From a virus, in the IMG/VR virus record IMGVR_UViG_3300042868_004641, positions 1-38,282 of that record: 38,282 nucleotides of DNA. One strand, written 5' to 3'. Both the position numbers and the translations under genes were made by a program. Positions 31,045 to 38,233 of this stretch are shown in pieces. Below the pieces are notes generated by a model that was not told the origin of the DNA, searched no databases, and was given only the letters and a program-made list of their open reading frames with translations. Each line of letters begins with the position of its first letter. The stretch's first letter is position 1.

Positions 31045-31887
31045 ATGTTATTAAAATTAGGATCAGAAGGTGAAGAGGTAAAAAAACTTCAAATTAAATT
31101 GGGAGTAGACCCAATAGGTAAATTTGGACCAAAAACCGAAGCGGCCGTAAAAAATTGGCAATCATCAAACGGTTTAACTGCGGACGGTATTGTTGGTGAT
31201 GGTACTTGGGGTAAGTTATTTACTGAAGGTACTGTAAGTGCTCCGACGGTAATTACTGAACCAGCACCCGTTGCAAATATCGGTGGTTTAAAATTAGAGA
31301 AATTGAAAGGTCATATTCCTGATGCGGTAATCAAACAAATTCCTGATACCGCAGCTAAATTCCAAATCAATACCCCATTAAGATTAGCACATTTCTTAGC
31401 TCAGTGTGGTCATGAATCAGGTGGATTTAGATTAACTAAAGAAAATCTTAACTATTCTGCTAAGGGTCTTACAGGGACATTTAAAAAATATTTCCCTACT
31501 GAAGCCGCAGCAAAACCATACGAAAGACAACCCGCAAAAATTGCAAATAAAGTTTACGGAGGTAGAATGGGTAATGGTCCTGAATCAAGTGGTGAAGGAT
31601 CTAAATTCTGCGGCCGTGGATATATTCAGTTGACTGGAAAGGATAACTATACCGCATTTGGTAAATCAATAAATGAGGATATGGTTTCAAATCCTGATAA
31701 AGTAGCGTCAGATTATGCATTATTATCGGCGGCTTGGTTCTTCTCTAAGAACGGTTTACATAAAATGGCTGATGAAGGTGCATCAGATACAGTTGTGACT
31801 AAAATCACAAAAAGAGTAAATGGTGGAACAATAGGACTTGCAGATCGTATTAAACACTTTAAAGAATATTATTCATTACTATCATAA
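31045..31887 (+). CDS. Endolysin: peptidoglycan-binding domain plus GH19 lysozyme/chitinase-type domain
   Basis: 280 aa. N-terminal peptidoglycan-binding type 1 domain (about 1-60; KLGSEGEEVKKLQIKL, GKFGPKTEAAVKNWQ, DGIVGDGTWGKL), a Pro/Ala linker (62-78), then a GH19 catalytic domain (about 85-280): LAHFLAQCGHESGGF with Glu 124, TKENLNYSAKGL with Glu 133, GGRMGN, GEGSKFCGRGYIQLTGKDNY, and VTKRVNGG near the end. It cleaves the GlcNAc-MurNAc backbone. No signal peptide, so it needs a holin, and it has no tag, so it is probably the true lysis enzyme. Terminator immediately downstream. Confidence 0.95.
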   Translation: MLLKLGSEGEEVKKLQIKLGVDPIGKFGPKTEAAVKNWQSSNGLTADGIVGDGTWGKLFTEGTVSAPTVITEPAPVANIGGLKLEKLKGHIPDAVIKQIPDTAAKFQINTPLRLAHFLAQCGHESGGFRLTKENLNYSAKGLTGTFKKYFPTEAAAKPYERQPAKIANKVYGGRMGNGPESSGEGSKFCGRGYIQLTGKDNYTAFGKSINEDMVSNPDKVASDYALLSAAWFFSKNGLHKMADEGASDTVVTKITKRVNGGTIGLADRIKHFKEYYSLLS

Positions 31888-31914
31888 AAAAAAGGGACTT
31901 TATAGTCCCTTTTT
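31884..31914. terminator. Bidirectional intrinsic terminator
   Basis: GGGACT, loop TTAT, AGTCCC (31894-31909), with an A run before and a T run after, in the 30-bp gap between convergent genes. Confidence 0.9.
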
Positions 31915-31917
31915 CAT

Positions 31918-33552
31918 TTAATATGTTTCTTTAATATCTACATCCGTTTCAGGATCTAAATTAGTAAATCTACGTGAATCGTCATCATCATTTTCTTCAT
32001 CTTTAGGATGCATTTTAGACCCTTCTAATTCCGCCCATTTCTTAGCACCAATAAAGTGTCCGCCTGCCAATTCATTATCCTCATCAATAGGATAAACACA
32101 ATATAGAGTACGGTTATCAATCGGACCATTCTCACCTACCACATATGTCTCAACTAAGTATGACTTGTCTTGATCATCGATGTATAATATAGTTGATGAT
32201 TCGGTATAATGAGGTTCAAACATAACTCCATCGTAAACAACCCAATTTGTTTTATCTAAATGATATAAACCAAAATTTTTCTTATTCTTCTTACTTTTAT
32301 ATAATCTAATCTTAGGATTATCAATACTTGTTCTAGCAGTAATAAATTCATTCTCCATTAAATGTTGATAAATGAAAGCAACACCTAAATCCGCTAAACT
32401 TTGATTAATTGTTCTTCCGTTTTGATCTTGTCTTGAACCAACAGATTTAAGTGTATTATCTAATAATCTAAATTCATTACCTACTTTTTTAATTGTCGAC
32501 ATTAATTCATATGACGAAAATTTATCTAAAACATCTCTTCCTGTTACTGTTAAAATATATAAATTTCTAAGGTTCGGATCCATACTTTTCCAAGACTTCT
32601 CAGTTGATATTACACCACCTCCGTCTAAATAAGCCTTTTTTAATTCTCTTCTTGCTGCAGCAAATTCATTTCTTCCTGGTGTTTCTGTAAGTCGATTGGC
32701 CATGTTTCTATCAAATAATTCGGCCTCATCATATCTTACATATTCGAACTTATCTCTATGTTCAGCTAATTGTGGGTATATTGTAATAACTTCTTGCCAT
32801 GTTTTAGGATTGTCACCATCATTTAACATACTGGTCATCTTAAAACCTGTATATCCATTATCACGTTCACAATATTGTAATGCACAAATGTAATATTTAT
32901 AAACTTCTTTATTTGGGTTGTCTTTAGGATTTTTAGATTCATCCATAACAAACCAAAACGTTCTCCTTGGTCTATATGTTCCCCATAAATTAGAACGAGA
33001 ATCTGACGTATTTCTACCCGTTACACACCATTGAAGACCTCCGTGTTTTTCGGCCATTGCTTGTTGGTAAAATCCGTATTTAATTGATTCTCTAGCGTCA
33101 GATACATAGTGTACTTTAAATCCTTCTTCATTAATGATTACGTCTCTATCACTTGACCATAATTTTTTAGATGCGGAGATTTTCTTGTCGTCAGATGTTA
33201 ATTTACCTTTAAATTCATCTTCTTCACCTGCGGTTAATACCGCATCTCTAAATTCGTGTAATAAAGATTCAATTTCTTCTAAACTATATTGACTAATGTC
33301 CATTAATTTAGACGGATCAAATGCTGGGAAACCACGAGTACCGTCGTGTCTCATTAAAAAAGTATAGACAGCCGGATTATTAACGGTTAAACTTTTTTGT
33401 TTTTCCATGAATAATGTTAAATCGGCTTCAGCTTGTTGTATTTGTTCTGGAGTTGGATTATCACCAAACCATTTTTTTAATAGAAAGTTAAATAGTTTCT
33501 TATTTTTAACCTCTTCTACTATAACGTCATAAACTAAATCTTGTATGTTCAT
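31918..33552 (-). CDS. Tagged protein: helical YSLEEI module plus WCVT domain
   Basis: 544 aa. Class B-like tag MNIQDLVYDVIVEEV (IVEE as possible cut site). Helical module about 17-105, ending KLMDISQYSLEEIESLLHEF, equivalent to YSWDEL in the 6026 and 6712 proteins. Domain about 145-225: GFKVHYVSDARESIKYGFYQ, LQWCVTGRN (Trp 175, Cys 176), TFWFVMDE and YYICALQ, the same family as in the 23078 protein. The remaining about 300 residues are charged, with a strand-rich part at about 400-510, and end acidic (EENDDDDSRRF). So tag, helical module and WCT domain occur in one chain. Confidence 0.8.
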   Translation of the reverse strand: MNIQDLVYDVIVEEVKNKKLFNFLLKKWFGDNPTPEQIQQAEADLTLFMEKQKSLTVNNPAVYTFLMRHDGTRGFPAFDPSKLMDISQYSLEEIESLLHEFRDAVLTAGEEDEFKGKLTSDDKKISASKKLWSSDRDVIINEEGFKVHYVSDARESIKYGFYQQAMAEKHGGLQWCVTGRNTSDSRSNLWGTYRPRRTFWFVMDESKNPKDNPNKEVYKYYICALQYCERDNGYTGFKMTSMLNDGDNPKTWQEVITIYPQLAEHRDKFEYVRYDEAELFDRNMANRLTETPGRNEFAAARRELKKAYLDGGGVISTEKSWKSMDPNLRNLYILTVTGRDVLDKFSSYELMSTIKKVGNEFRLLDNTLKSVGSRQDQNGRTINQSLADLGVAFIYQHLMENEFITARTSIDNPKIRLYKSKKNKKNFGLYHLDKTNWVVYDGVMFEPHYTESSTILYIDDQDKSYLVETYVVGENGPIDNRTLYCVYPIDEDNELAGGHFIGAKKWAELEGSKMHPKDEENDDDDSRRFTNLDPETDVDIKETY

Positions 33553-33603
33553 ACTACATAAATATATAATAAATACCTTTTTATCAATATAAAAACGGGT
33601 ATA

Positions 33604-33957
33604 TTATTGAGATATGAACATATCTGAACTTGTTAGGTTTTTCTTAAGGGTAGATAATTCTTCCGTGACTGACTTTAATAACCTTTCAATCATAAGAACT
33701 TTCATCAAACTATCCGCATCAGTTGTACTAACATCGTTGGTTTGACCACCAAAAAGAGCTAATTTAATTAAACTATCAGTTTCACTTTTAGATTGTTTCT
33801 CCTTCTTTCTTTGGAAATATTTCCTTGAATTTTCTCTTGTACAATCAATACAGTAGTTGCTATGACCATCTAAAACCAATTTGTTCTTGTAAAAATTGTC
33901 AAGTGCTTTAGGTGTCTTACAACCCGAACATCTCTTTTCTCTTTTCTCTTCAGACAT
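33604..33957 (-). CDS. Small protein with zinc-finger (CxxC...CxxC) and coiled-coil tail
   Basis: 117 aa. RCSGCKTPKALDNFYKNKLV, then SNYCIDCTREN: a CxxC-x25-CxxC finger typical of small phage zinc proteins. The following stretch is basic (KYFQRKKEKQSKS), and the C-terminal about 40 residues form a likely amphipathic or coiled-coil helix (LMIERLLKSVTEELSTLKKN). No tag. Host-type promoter TACCTTTG (minus, 33981-33988). Its first 15 bases (ATGTCTGAAGAGAAA-like) match those of the Nmad1 gene at 37577. Probably a DNA-binding or adaptor protein. Confidence 0.75.
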   Translation of the reverse strand: MSEEKREKRCSGCKTPKALDNFYKNKLVLDGHSNYCIDCTRENSRKYFQRKKEKQSKSETDSLIKLALFGGQTNDVSTTDADSLMKVLMIERLLKSVTEELSTLKKNLTSSDMFISQ

Positions 33958-33980
33958 AAATCTATTTTTTGATTAAGACA

Positions 33981-33988
33981 CAAAGGTA
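33981..33988 (-). promoter_or_regulatory. Host-type -7 box
   Basis: Minus strand TACCTTTG then TG, exact TAnnTTTG, 24 bases before the ATG at 33957; TTTG lies about 20 bases further upstream, inside the terminator stem. Confidence 0.6.
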
Positions 33989-34000
33989 ATGTATATTAAA

Positions 34001-34034
34001 AGAAAAACCCAAATATCATAAAAAATATTTGGGT
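34001..34034 (-). terminator. Intrinsic terminator of the 34726-34057 operon
   Basis: ACCCAAATAT (34007-34016) and ATATTTGGGT (34025-34034), a perfect 10-bp stem; on the minus strand it is followed by TTTTTC. It overlaps the promoter of the next gene. Confidence 0.75.
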
Positions 34035-34056
34035 ATAACTTATATTATATTATATT

Positions 34057-34422
34057 TTAATATCCACTACCTGAACCAATATTTAACATTTTACTAAACC
34101 AATCTGAGGCTTTATCATAGAAAGGTTTGTTTTTATTTATTAAAGATTTCCATAATTCTTTGTCAGATTGAGGCATCATATCTCTACAATCCATCATGTG
34201 ACCAGTTGGTTTACAATTTGGTATACTTAATTGATATTGTTTAATTCTTGATGTTAAATCTGCACCTTGAATTTTCTTAGCATCTAAAAATGATTTAGTT
34301 CCAGCATTAATTGCTTGTGTTTGATCGTCTTGAAATGTTTGTTCTTGTATTTCTTGAGTTTCCGTAATTTGACTGTCAATAATCTTTTTGATTTGACTTT
34401 CTGTGAATATATATTTTTTCAT
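34057..34422 (-). CDS. Small class A-tagged protein
   Basis: 121 aa. Class A tag MKKYIFTESQIKKIIDSQIT, then a Gln/Glu-rich stretch (ETQEIQEQTFQDDQTQAI). Central helix (KSFLDAKKIQGADLTSRIKQ), a segment with two cysteines (NCKPTGHMMDCRDMM) and an aromatic helix (FYDKASDWFSKML), ending GSGSGY. No known domain. Second gene of a two-gene operon with the membrane protein starting at 34726. Confidence 0.75.
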   Translation of the reverse strand: MKKYIFTESQIKKIIDSQITETQEIQEQTFQDDQTQAINAGTKSFLDAKKIQGADLTSRIKQYQLSIPNCKPTGHMMDCRDMMPQSDKELWKSLINKNKPFYDKASDWFSKMLNIGSGSGY

Positions 34423-34423
34423 A

Positions 34424-34726
34424 TTATTTAGTTGTTGACCTTCTTTTTTTACTTAAATCATCATTTTCTTTAGTCAGGTATTCAACTTTAACTGTTAAGG
34501 CAGCTACTTCTCTCGTTAAATTCAAAACCATTGTACGTAATTCGTCTTTTTCACTTGCAGATTGTTGTAACAATGCTTCCAATTTAGAAATACGGTCTTT
34601 ACAATCATGTCTGATAAAGTCTTCGTCTTTCTCCTTATGCATTGCTCTTCTTTCGTAATACCTCCAAGCACCTCCACCACCTAAAATGGTTACTGCGGTG
34701 ATTAATACTGAATAAACATTTTCCAT
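34424..34726 (-). CDS. Membrane protein with coiled coil (holin- or spanin-like)
   Basis: 100 aa from the ATG at 34726 (MENVYSVLITAVTILGGGGA); the earlier in-frame ATG lies in the promoter. One membrane segment (about 5-21), a basic RRYYERR-type flank (WRYYERRAMHKEK), then a long coiled coil (about 40-90; ISKLEALLQQSASEKDELRT). This layout (N-terminal anchor, periplasmic or cytoplasmic coiled coil) fits inner-membrane spanins and some holins, and it lies 2.5 kb from the endolysin; but no outer-membrane partner is seen, so the lysis role is only suggested. TATTTATA box at 34732-34739 on the minus strand. Confidence 0.65.
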   Translation of the reverse strand: MENVYSVLITAVTILGGGGAWRYYERRAMHKEKDEDFIRHDCKDRISKLEALLQQSASEKDELRTMVLNLTREVAALTVKVEYLTKENDDLSKKRRSTTK

Positions 34727-34731
34727 ATTGT

Positions 34732-34739
34732 TATAAATA
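34732..34739 (-). promoter_or_regulatory. Late-type TATTTATA box (minus strand)
   Basis: Minus strand TATTTATA 5 bases before the ATG at 34726. Confidence 0.5.
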
Positions 34740-34857
34740 GTGTAATACAAAATAAAATTAAACTTTTTTAGGGACGTTTACCCCTAAAACACAAATTAAT
34801 TTTTACCTGACAAATAGACACCCCATTTTTAGGTATTTTTCTAATCTATAACTTATT

Positions 34858-34933
34858 TATTTTTGTTGTCGGGGGACAAAATAAACTTTTATAAATTAAT
34901 ATACGGGAGATTTCACAAACTCCCCTTTTTTTT
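34858..34933 (+). promoter_or_regulatory. Host-type promoter and attenuator-like leader
   Basis: TATTTTTG (34858-34865, TAnnTTTG) is followed by a hairpin TTGTC/GACAA with GGGG loop (34866-34879) and then an intrinsic terminator GGGAG/CTCCC (34905-34924) with eight T (34926-34933), all 16 bases before the ATG at 34950. No plus-strand gene lies upstream for that terminator to serve, so it may attenuate transcription into the kinase gene. Confidence 0.5.
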
Positions 34934-34949
34934 GTATATTAAGTAAGAT

Positions 34950-35501
34950 ATGAGTAAGATAATTAACTTTTTTGGTGGTCCAGGTATTGGTAAATCCACA
35001 CAGGCCTCAGGTTTATTTACTGAGATGAAAAAACACCACATGAGTGTTGAATATACATATGAGTTCCCTAAAGAAGTTGCATGGGAAGGAAATGTATCTC
35101 AATTGAAGGATCAGTTCTTCATTACTGCGAATCAACATAGAAACATTAGTCGTCTTTATGGTAAAGTTGATTATATTATTGTTGATTCACCTATAGTGTT
35201 GGGTTGTTTTTACGAACAACGATATGGTGAGGGTTATCCAGCATCACACTACTCAATGTCGGGTTTAAGTAATTTCCTTTGGTCTTTATTTAAAAAATAT
35301 GACAACATAAACATATTATTAAAAAGAAATGATGAGACATATGATACAAATGGTAGACTTCAGGGTCTACAAGAGGCTCAAGAGATCGACGAAGACATTA
35401 AACAAACATTGGATGTTAATAACATACCTTATAGTGAATTTAGTGTTCATAATGACACTCCTTTGGAGATTTATAGGTATTTAATAGAAAAGAATTTATG
35501 A
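34950..35501 (+). CDS. P-loop kinase/ATPase of the NadR or dNMP kinase type
   Basis: 183 aa. Walker A GGPGIGKST (9-17) right after strand 1 (KIINFF); VDYIIVDSP (about 74-82) is a Walker B-like strand; NILLKRNDETYDTNGRLQGL (about 119-138) carries the lid-type Arg. This matches the compact AAA_28/NadR-like or deoxynucleoside monophosphate kinases common in phages, which rebuild nucleotide pools. No tag. A possible attenuator lies in its leader. Coupled to the downstream nuclease by an ATGA overlap. Confidence 0.8.
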   Translation: MSKIINFFGGPGIGKSTQASGLFTEMKKHHMSVEYTYEFPKEVAWEGNVSQLKDQFFITANQHRNISRLYGKVDYIIVDSPIVLGCFYEQRYGEGYPASHYSMSGLSNFLWSLFKKYDNINILLKRNDETYDTNGRLQGLQEAQEIDEDIKQTLDVNNIPYSEFSVHNDTPLEIYRYLIEKNL

Positions 35502-36166
35502 GAAAGAATTTAGGTCCCAAGGTTGGGGTGACTATGATGACATTAATGTTATTATTCATTACGGTTTTTACATTTGCACAGGATGTAGTTGTTTTAAAAC
35601 ACACAAATTACACGTCTCACTTCAGTAAATCAAAAAAATATCCGGTAATGGTGGAGTGGTGGATTACAAAGGCAAAAGTTAGTTGTCCTACACCGTTGGC
35701 TAGAAAAGACAATTTTAAACCCGATCCAAAATTACCGTCTGAAACTAATTTATTGGAAGATTATAAAGGTTCGGGAACCGACAGAGGACATATGATGCCA
35801 GCTGCTGAGAATTTGTGTCAAACACCGGCAATTCAAGATGAATGTTTTTATTTTTCAAATATGGCAGCTCAATATCATAGTTTAAATGCCGGTGATTGGA
35901 AATCTGTTGAAACATTGGAAAGAGAATTATCAAAACAACAAGATAGTGTTAAAGTATGGTGTGGTAATATTGGTGTGGCAAAAAGAATTGGTAGGGTCGC
36001 AGTTCCAACAAAATGTTGGAAGGTTATTTACATAGTAAAAACTAAGGAATGGATGGCATTTTTATTTGATAATAATACGTCAAAACCAGACGGTATTCAT
36101 AATAATCAAGTAGATAAAATAGACATAGAAAAATTAACCGGTTTTAAATTCAAATATGTTAAATAA
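35498..36166 (+). CDS. Exported DNA/RNA non-specific endonuclease (DRGH type)
   Basis: 222 aa. N-terminal signal peptide (hydrophobic MMTLMLLFITVFTFA, cut near residue 28). Catalytic motif DRGHMMPA (Asp 95, His 98) and FYFSNMAAQ (metal-binding Asn 121) define the NUC1/EndoG beta-beta-alpha-metal fold. It degrades DNA and RNA with a divalent metal. With a signal peptide it would act in the periplasm or outside the cell, a safe site for the phage's own DNA. Its ATG overlaps the kinase stop (ATGA). Possible roles: nucleotide scavenging, or destroying incoming rival phage DNA. Confidence 0.85.
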   Translation: MRKNLGPKVGVTMMTLMLLFITVFTFAQDVVVLKHTNYTSHFSKSKKYPVMVEWWITKAKVSCPTPLARKDNFKPDPKLPSETNLLEDYKGSGTDRGHMMPAAENLCQTPAIQDECFYFSNMAAQYHSLNAGDWKSVETLERELSKQQDSVKVWCGNIGVAKRIGRVAVPTKCWKVIYIVKTKEWMAFLFDNNTSKPDGIHNNQVDKIDIEKLTGFKFKYVK

Positions 36167-36365
36167 AGAATTAGTAAATTATCAAAATAAACTTTATTAT
36201 ATCTTTAAAAAGGTAAAACAAGATCGTATTAAAGATGGTCATGTAAATGACTTAAAGGAAAATTGGAGATGTGATATTGTTGTTAAAAGTAGAATTAACA
36301 ATGACGATACTCTTCTTTTTTTAATTGAAATTCCTGAAGCGGAGATTGTAAAAGATTTAATTTAA
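36156..36365 (+). CDS. Small hypothetical protein
   Basis: 69 aa, starts MLNKELVNYQNKLYYIFKKV inside the last codons of the nuclease gene (11-base overlap), so probably coupled to it. Ends LLFLIEIPEAEIVKDLI. Short alpha/beta protein with no recognised domain. It abuts the convergent metallopeptidase gene without a gap. Confidence 0.65.
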   Translation: MLNKELVNYQNKLYYIFKKVKQDRIKDGHVNDLKENWRCDIVVKSRINNDDTLLFLIEIPEAEIVKDLI

Positions 36366-36758
36366 TTACATATTCTTCTTAATATGTTTTAAACATATCT
36401 TAGTATATTTTTCTTCATTACGTTTTGCTTCTTTCTCTAATGGATTTTGAGAATAATAATGTGTCTTTTCGTAATTTCTGTATTTTGTTCTAGATTGTAG
36501 ATAATGCGTGTATTCATGAATCATGGTCGCCACAATATCATATATGGTAGTGTTATTAGGTAAATATAATGTTATAGTATTCCTCCAAAAACAGTAGTTT
36601 CCGTAAATGTCGGAATTACCTGATTTTCTTTTCCTTTCACTAACTTTAAAAATTAACTTTCTTCTTTTTCTATCACATAGCCCAAAATACTTCTCGCACC
36701 ACTTCAAAGTTTGTTTTGCATAGTATGTTTTGGATCCTATATCGATAGTTCTAGCCAT
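36366..36758 (-). CDS. Small zinc metallopeptidase-like protein (HExxH)
   Basis: 130 aa. HEYTH at 81-85 (IVATMIHEYTHYLQS) and NPLEKEAKRNE (105-115) with Glu 108 or 110 as the probable third ligand: the minigluzincin/SprT-like layout, without a membrane anchor. A basic N-terminal half (DRKRRKLIFKVSERKRKSG) could bind nucleic acid. Not closely similar to the membrane-anchored enzyme at 10428. Cotranscribed with the 37110 gene (8-base overlap). Substrate unknown. Confidence 0.8.
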   Translation of the reverse strand: MARTIDIGSKTYYAKQTLKWCEKYFGLCDRKRRKLIFKVSERKRKSGNSDIYGNYCFWRNTITLYLPNNTTIYDIVATMIHEYTHYLQSRTKYRNYEKTHYYSQNPLEKEAKRNEEKYTKICLKHIKKNM

Positions 36759-37110
36759 TTTTCTTATCTATTTTAATCGTTCTAGTTGCTCTTTTAGTTG
36801 GTTTTGAGGTTACCTCATTAACAGCGTCGAAGTTCTGTGCAATGTCATTCAAAATCGAAGCGAATTCATAATTTTCCGACTCCTCGTTCTTTTTCCAAAG
36901 AACACTAACAAAACTCCTTAATTCATTATCCGTAAGTTTAGCCCTTACTTTAACTGCATTTTTCATCAGTTTTAAGACCATATATTGAACCCCTAATTTT
37001 TTATCTTGATTTAAGGAGAAGTAATTATTGACCGTCACATTAGATAAAATTGATGTCGATACGTTCTCCAAAAATGAAATGAACGACGGATGGTTAATGT
37101 TTACATTCAT
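36751..37110 (-). CDS. Hypothetical protein upstream of the metallopeptidase
   Basis: 119 aa, helical (MNVNINHPSFISFLENVSTS, VQYMVLKLMKNAVKVRAKLT), with a basic C-terminus (KPTKRATRTIKIDKKNG). No known domain. Overlaps the peptidase gene by 8 bases, so a functional pair is possible. AATAAATA (minus TATTTATT) at 37127-37134 is a candidate late box. Confidence 0.65.
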   Translation of the reverse strand: MNVNINHPSFISFLENVSTSILSNVTVNNYFSLNQDKKLGVQYMVLKLMKNAVKVRAKLTDNELRSFVSVLWKKNEESENYEFASILNDIAQNFDAVNEVTSKPTKRATRTIKIDKKNG

Positions 37111-37160
37111 ATGTCTTTTCGTTTTTAATAAATAGTATTGTTATTGTTCTAAAAATGGAA

Positions 37161-37193
37161 AAGGGGATAAGTTTTTTATTTACTTAACCCCTT
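37161..37193 (-). terminator. Hairpin terminator after the Nmad1 gene
   Basis: AAGGGGATAAGT (37161-37172) pairs with ACTTAACCCCTT (37182-37193) apart from one A-A mismatch; on the minus strand it is followed by a T-rich tract. It lies 25 bases past the stop at 37218. Confidence 0.75.
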
Positions 37194-37217
37194 GACCTTC
37201 AATTTAATGGATAATAT

Positions 37218-37577
37218 CTATTTTCCCCATTTTCCATTCTTTACTAATTGAGCAATAATAGAATAAACCGATAAGTCTTGGTAAGTGTCGTCCACAGCCT
37301 CCCCTACGTTGTCCTGAGCCCCTAAAACGACCAATTGTTTGATCCTTTGAATCTTATCATTCATACGGAACCAAAGCCCCATTTGGGACAATTTACGGTC
37401 CTCCTCCTTACTTAAATCCTTACCTAAGGCGATGTTATCGGGACCATAATTCGACTGTTTTTTACAGAATGTCTCATATTGGTCTCTCATAATTTTTTTG
37501 AATTCTCGGGTCATTTCGGGGTACTTTTCCTCAATTTCTTTGATGACCGGATTTACTTGTAATTTCTCTTCAGACAT
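37218..37577 (-). CDS. DUF1599/Nmad1 nucleotide-modification-associated protein
   Basis: 119 aa. ETFCKKQSNYGPDNIALGKD, then MGLWFRMNDKIQRIKQL, then DDTYQDLSVYSIIAQ and a final NGKWGK: the full signature of the DUF1599/Nmad1 family (K-x-x-NYGxxN; GLxxRxxDKxxR; DTxxDLxxY). The family is all-alpha and is known from phage DNA-hypermodification clusters, where it is thought to handle modified nucleotides. No other modification enzyme is visible in this window. A single gene with a terminator hairpin at 37161-37193; its start codon context matches that of the zinc protein at 33957. Confidence 0.9.
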   Translation of the reverse strand: MSEEKLQVNPVIKEIEEKYPEMTREFKKIMRDQYETFCKKQSNYGPDNIALGKDLSKEEDRKLSQMGLWFRMNDKIQRIKQLVVLGAQDNVGEAVDDTYQDLSVYSIIAQLVKNGKWGK

Positions 37578-37626
37578 AAAATATCATTTATATTATAATA
37601 TAACGATTTTCTTTTGTAATACAAAA

Positions 37627-37634
37627 TATTTATA
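37627..37634 (+). promoter_or_regulatory. Late-type TATTTATA box
   Basis: TATTTATA 15 bases before the ATG at 37650, in the 72-bp divergent gap. Confidence 0.5.
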
Positions 37635-37649
37635 TAAAAACATATACAT

Positions 37650-37895
37650 ATGGCTTCTAAGAAATACAAGGAAATGCAGTCTTCAGGTGAAAAACCGCAT
37701 TCAGACCAACCTAAACACAAACAATTGATTAAAATGTTGACTTTCAGGGTTGTACCGGCTTATTATAAGGAAATTGAGAAGGTTGCAAACCATAAAGACA
37801 TGACAGTATCTAAATTGATCAGAACATATATTAAAGAGGGCATGAAAAGAGACGGTGAATTAACTGATAAAGAAGAAAAAGACTTTGGTTTATAG
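37650..37895 (+). CDS. Ribbon-helix-helix-type DNA-binding protein
   Basis: 81 aa. A flexible basic N-terminal stretch (about 1-27) followed by LTFRVVPAYYKEIEKVANHK, DMTVSKLIRTYIKEGM: a beta strand (TFRV), helix, turn with DMTVS, then a second helix, which is the Arc/MetJ-type ribbon-helix-helix. It should bind operators as a dimer of dimers. Candidate regulator of local dyads, but the target is unknown. Followed closely by a tagged gene (8-base gap). Confidence 0.8.
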   Translation: MASKKYKEMQSSGEKPHSDQPKHKQLIKMLTFRVVPAYYKEIEKVANHKDMTVSKLIRTYIKEGMKRDGELTDKEEKDFGL

Positions 37896-37903
37896 TAAAA
37901 TTT

Positions 37904-38233
37904 ATGGAAAAACAAATTATTACCGAAAATCAGGTAAAAAACATATTGGATAAAGTTTTAATGGAAGAAACTTCCAAAGTTTCTCGTAATGAATTTAGTC
38001 GTGTTCAGTTTAAGATTGAAGAATTACAAAATTCACTTAATGAGACGGTTAGAGAATTAAGAAAATTGGAAGATTCAATCCCTGGAGGACTACAAAACCT
38101 TACAAAATCGAGAATTTCAATGATTTCATCAAATTTAACAAATTCACAAAAATTGTTGGCTCTTGTTAAGGAAAAAATTAGAAATTATAAGAGAAGTTTA
38201 TATTCTCAAACCATAGAAGAAAAGAAAAAATGA
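37904..38233 (+). CDS. Tagged coiled-coil protein
   Basis: 109 aa. Class A-type tag MEKQIITENQVKNILDKVLM, with IITE as candidate cut site. The rest is a helical hairpin or coiled coil (FKIEELQNSLNETVRELRKL; LTNSQKLLALVKEKIRNYKR). No catalytic motif. Its stop overlaps the next ATG (ATGA), so it is coupled to another tagged gene; it also follows the RHH gene closely. Confidence 0.75.
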   Translation: MEKQIITENQVKNILDKVLMEETSKVSRNEFSRVQFKIEELQNSLNETVRELRKLEDSIPGGLQNLTKSRISMISSNLTNSQKLLALVKEKIRNYKRSLYSQTIEEKKK

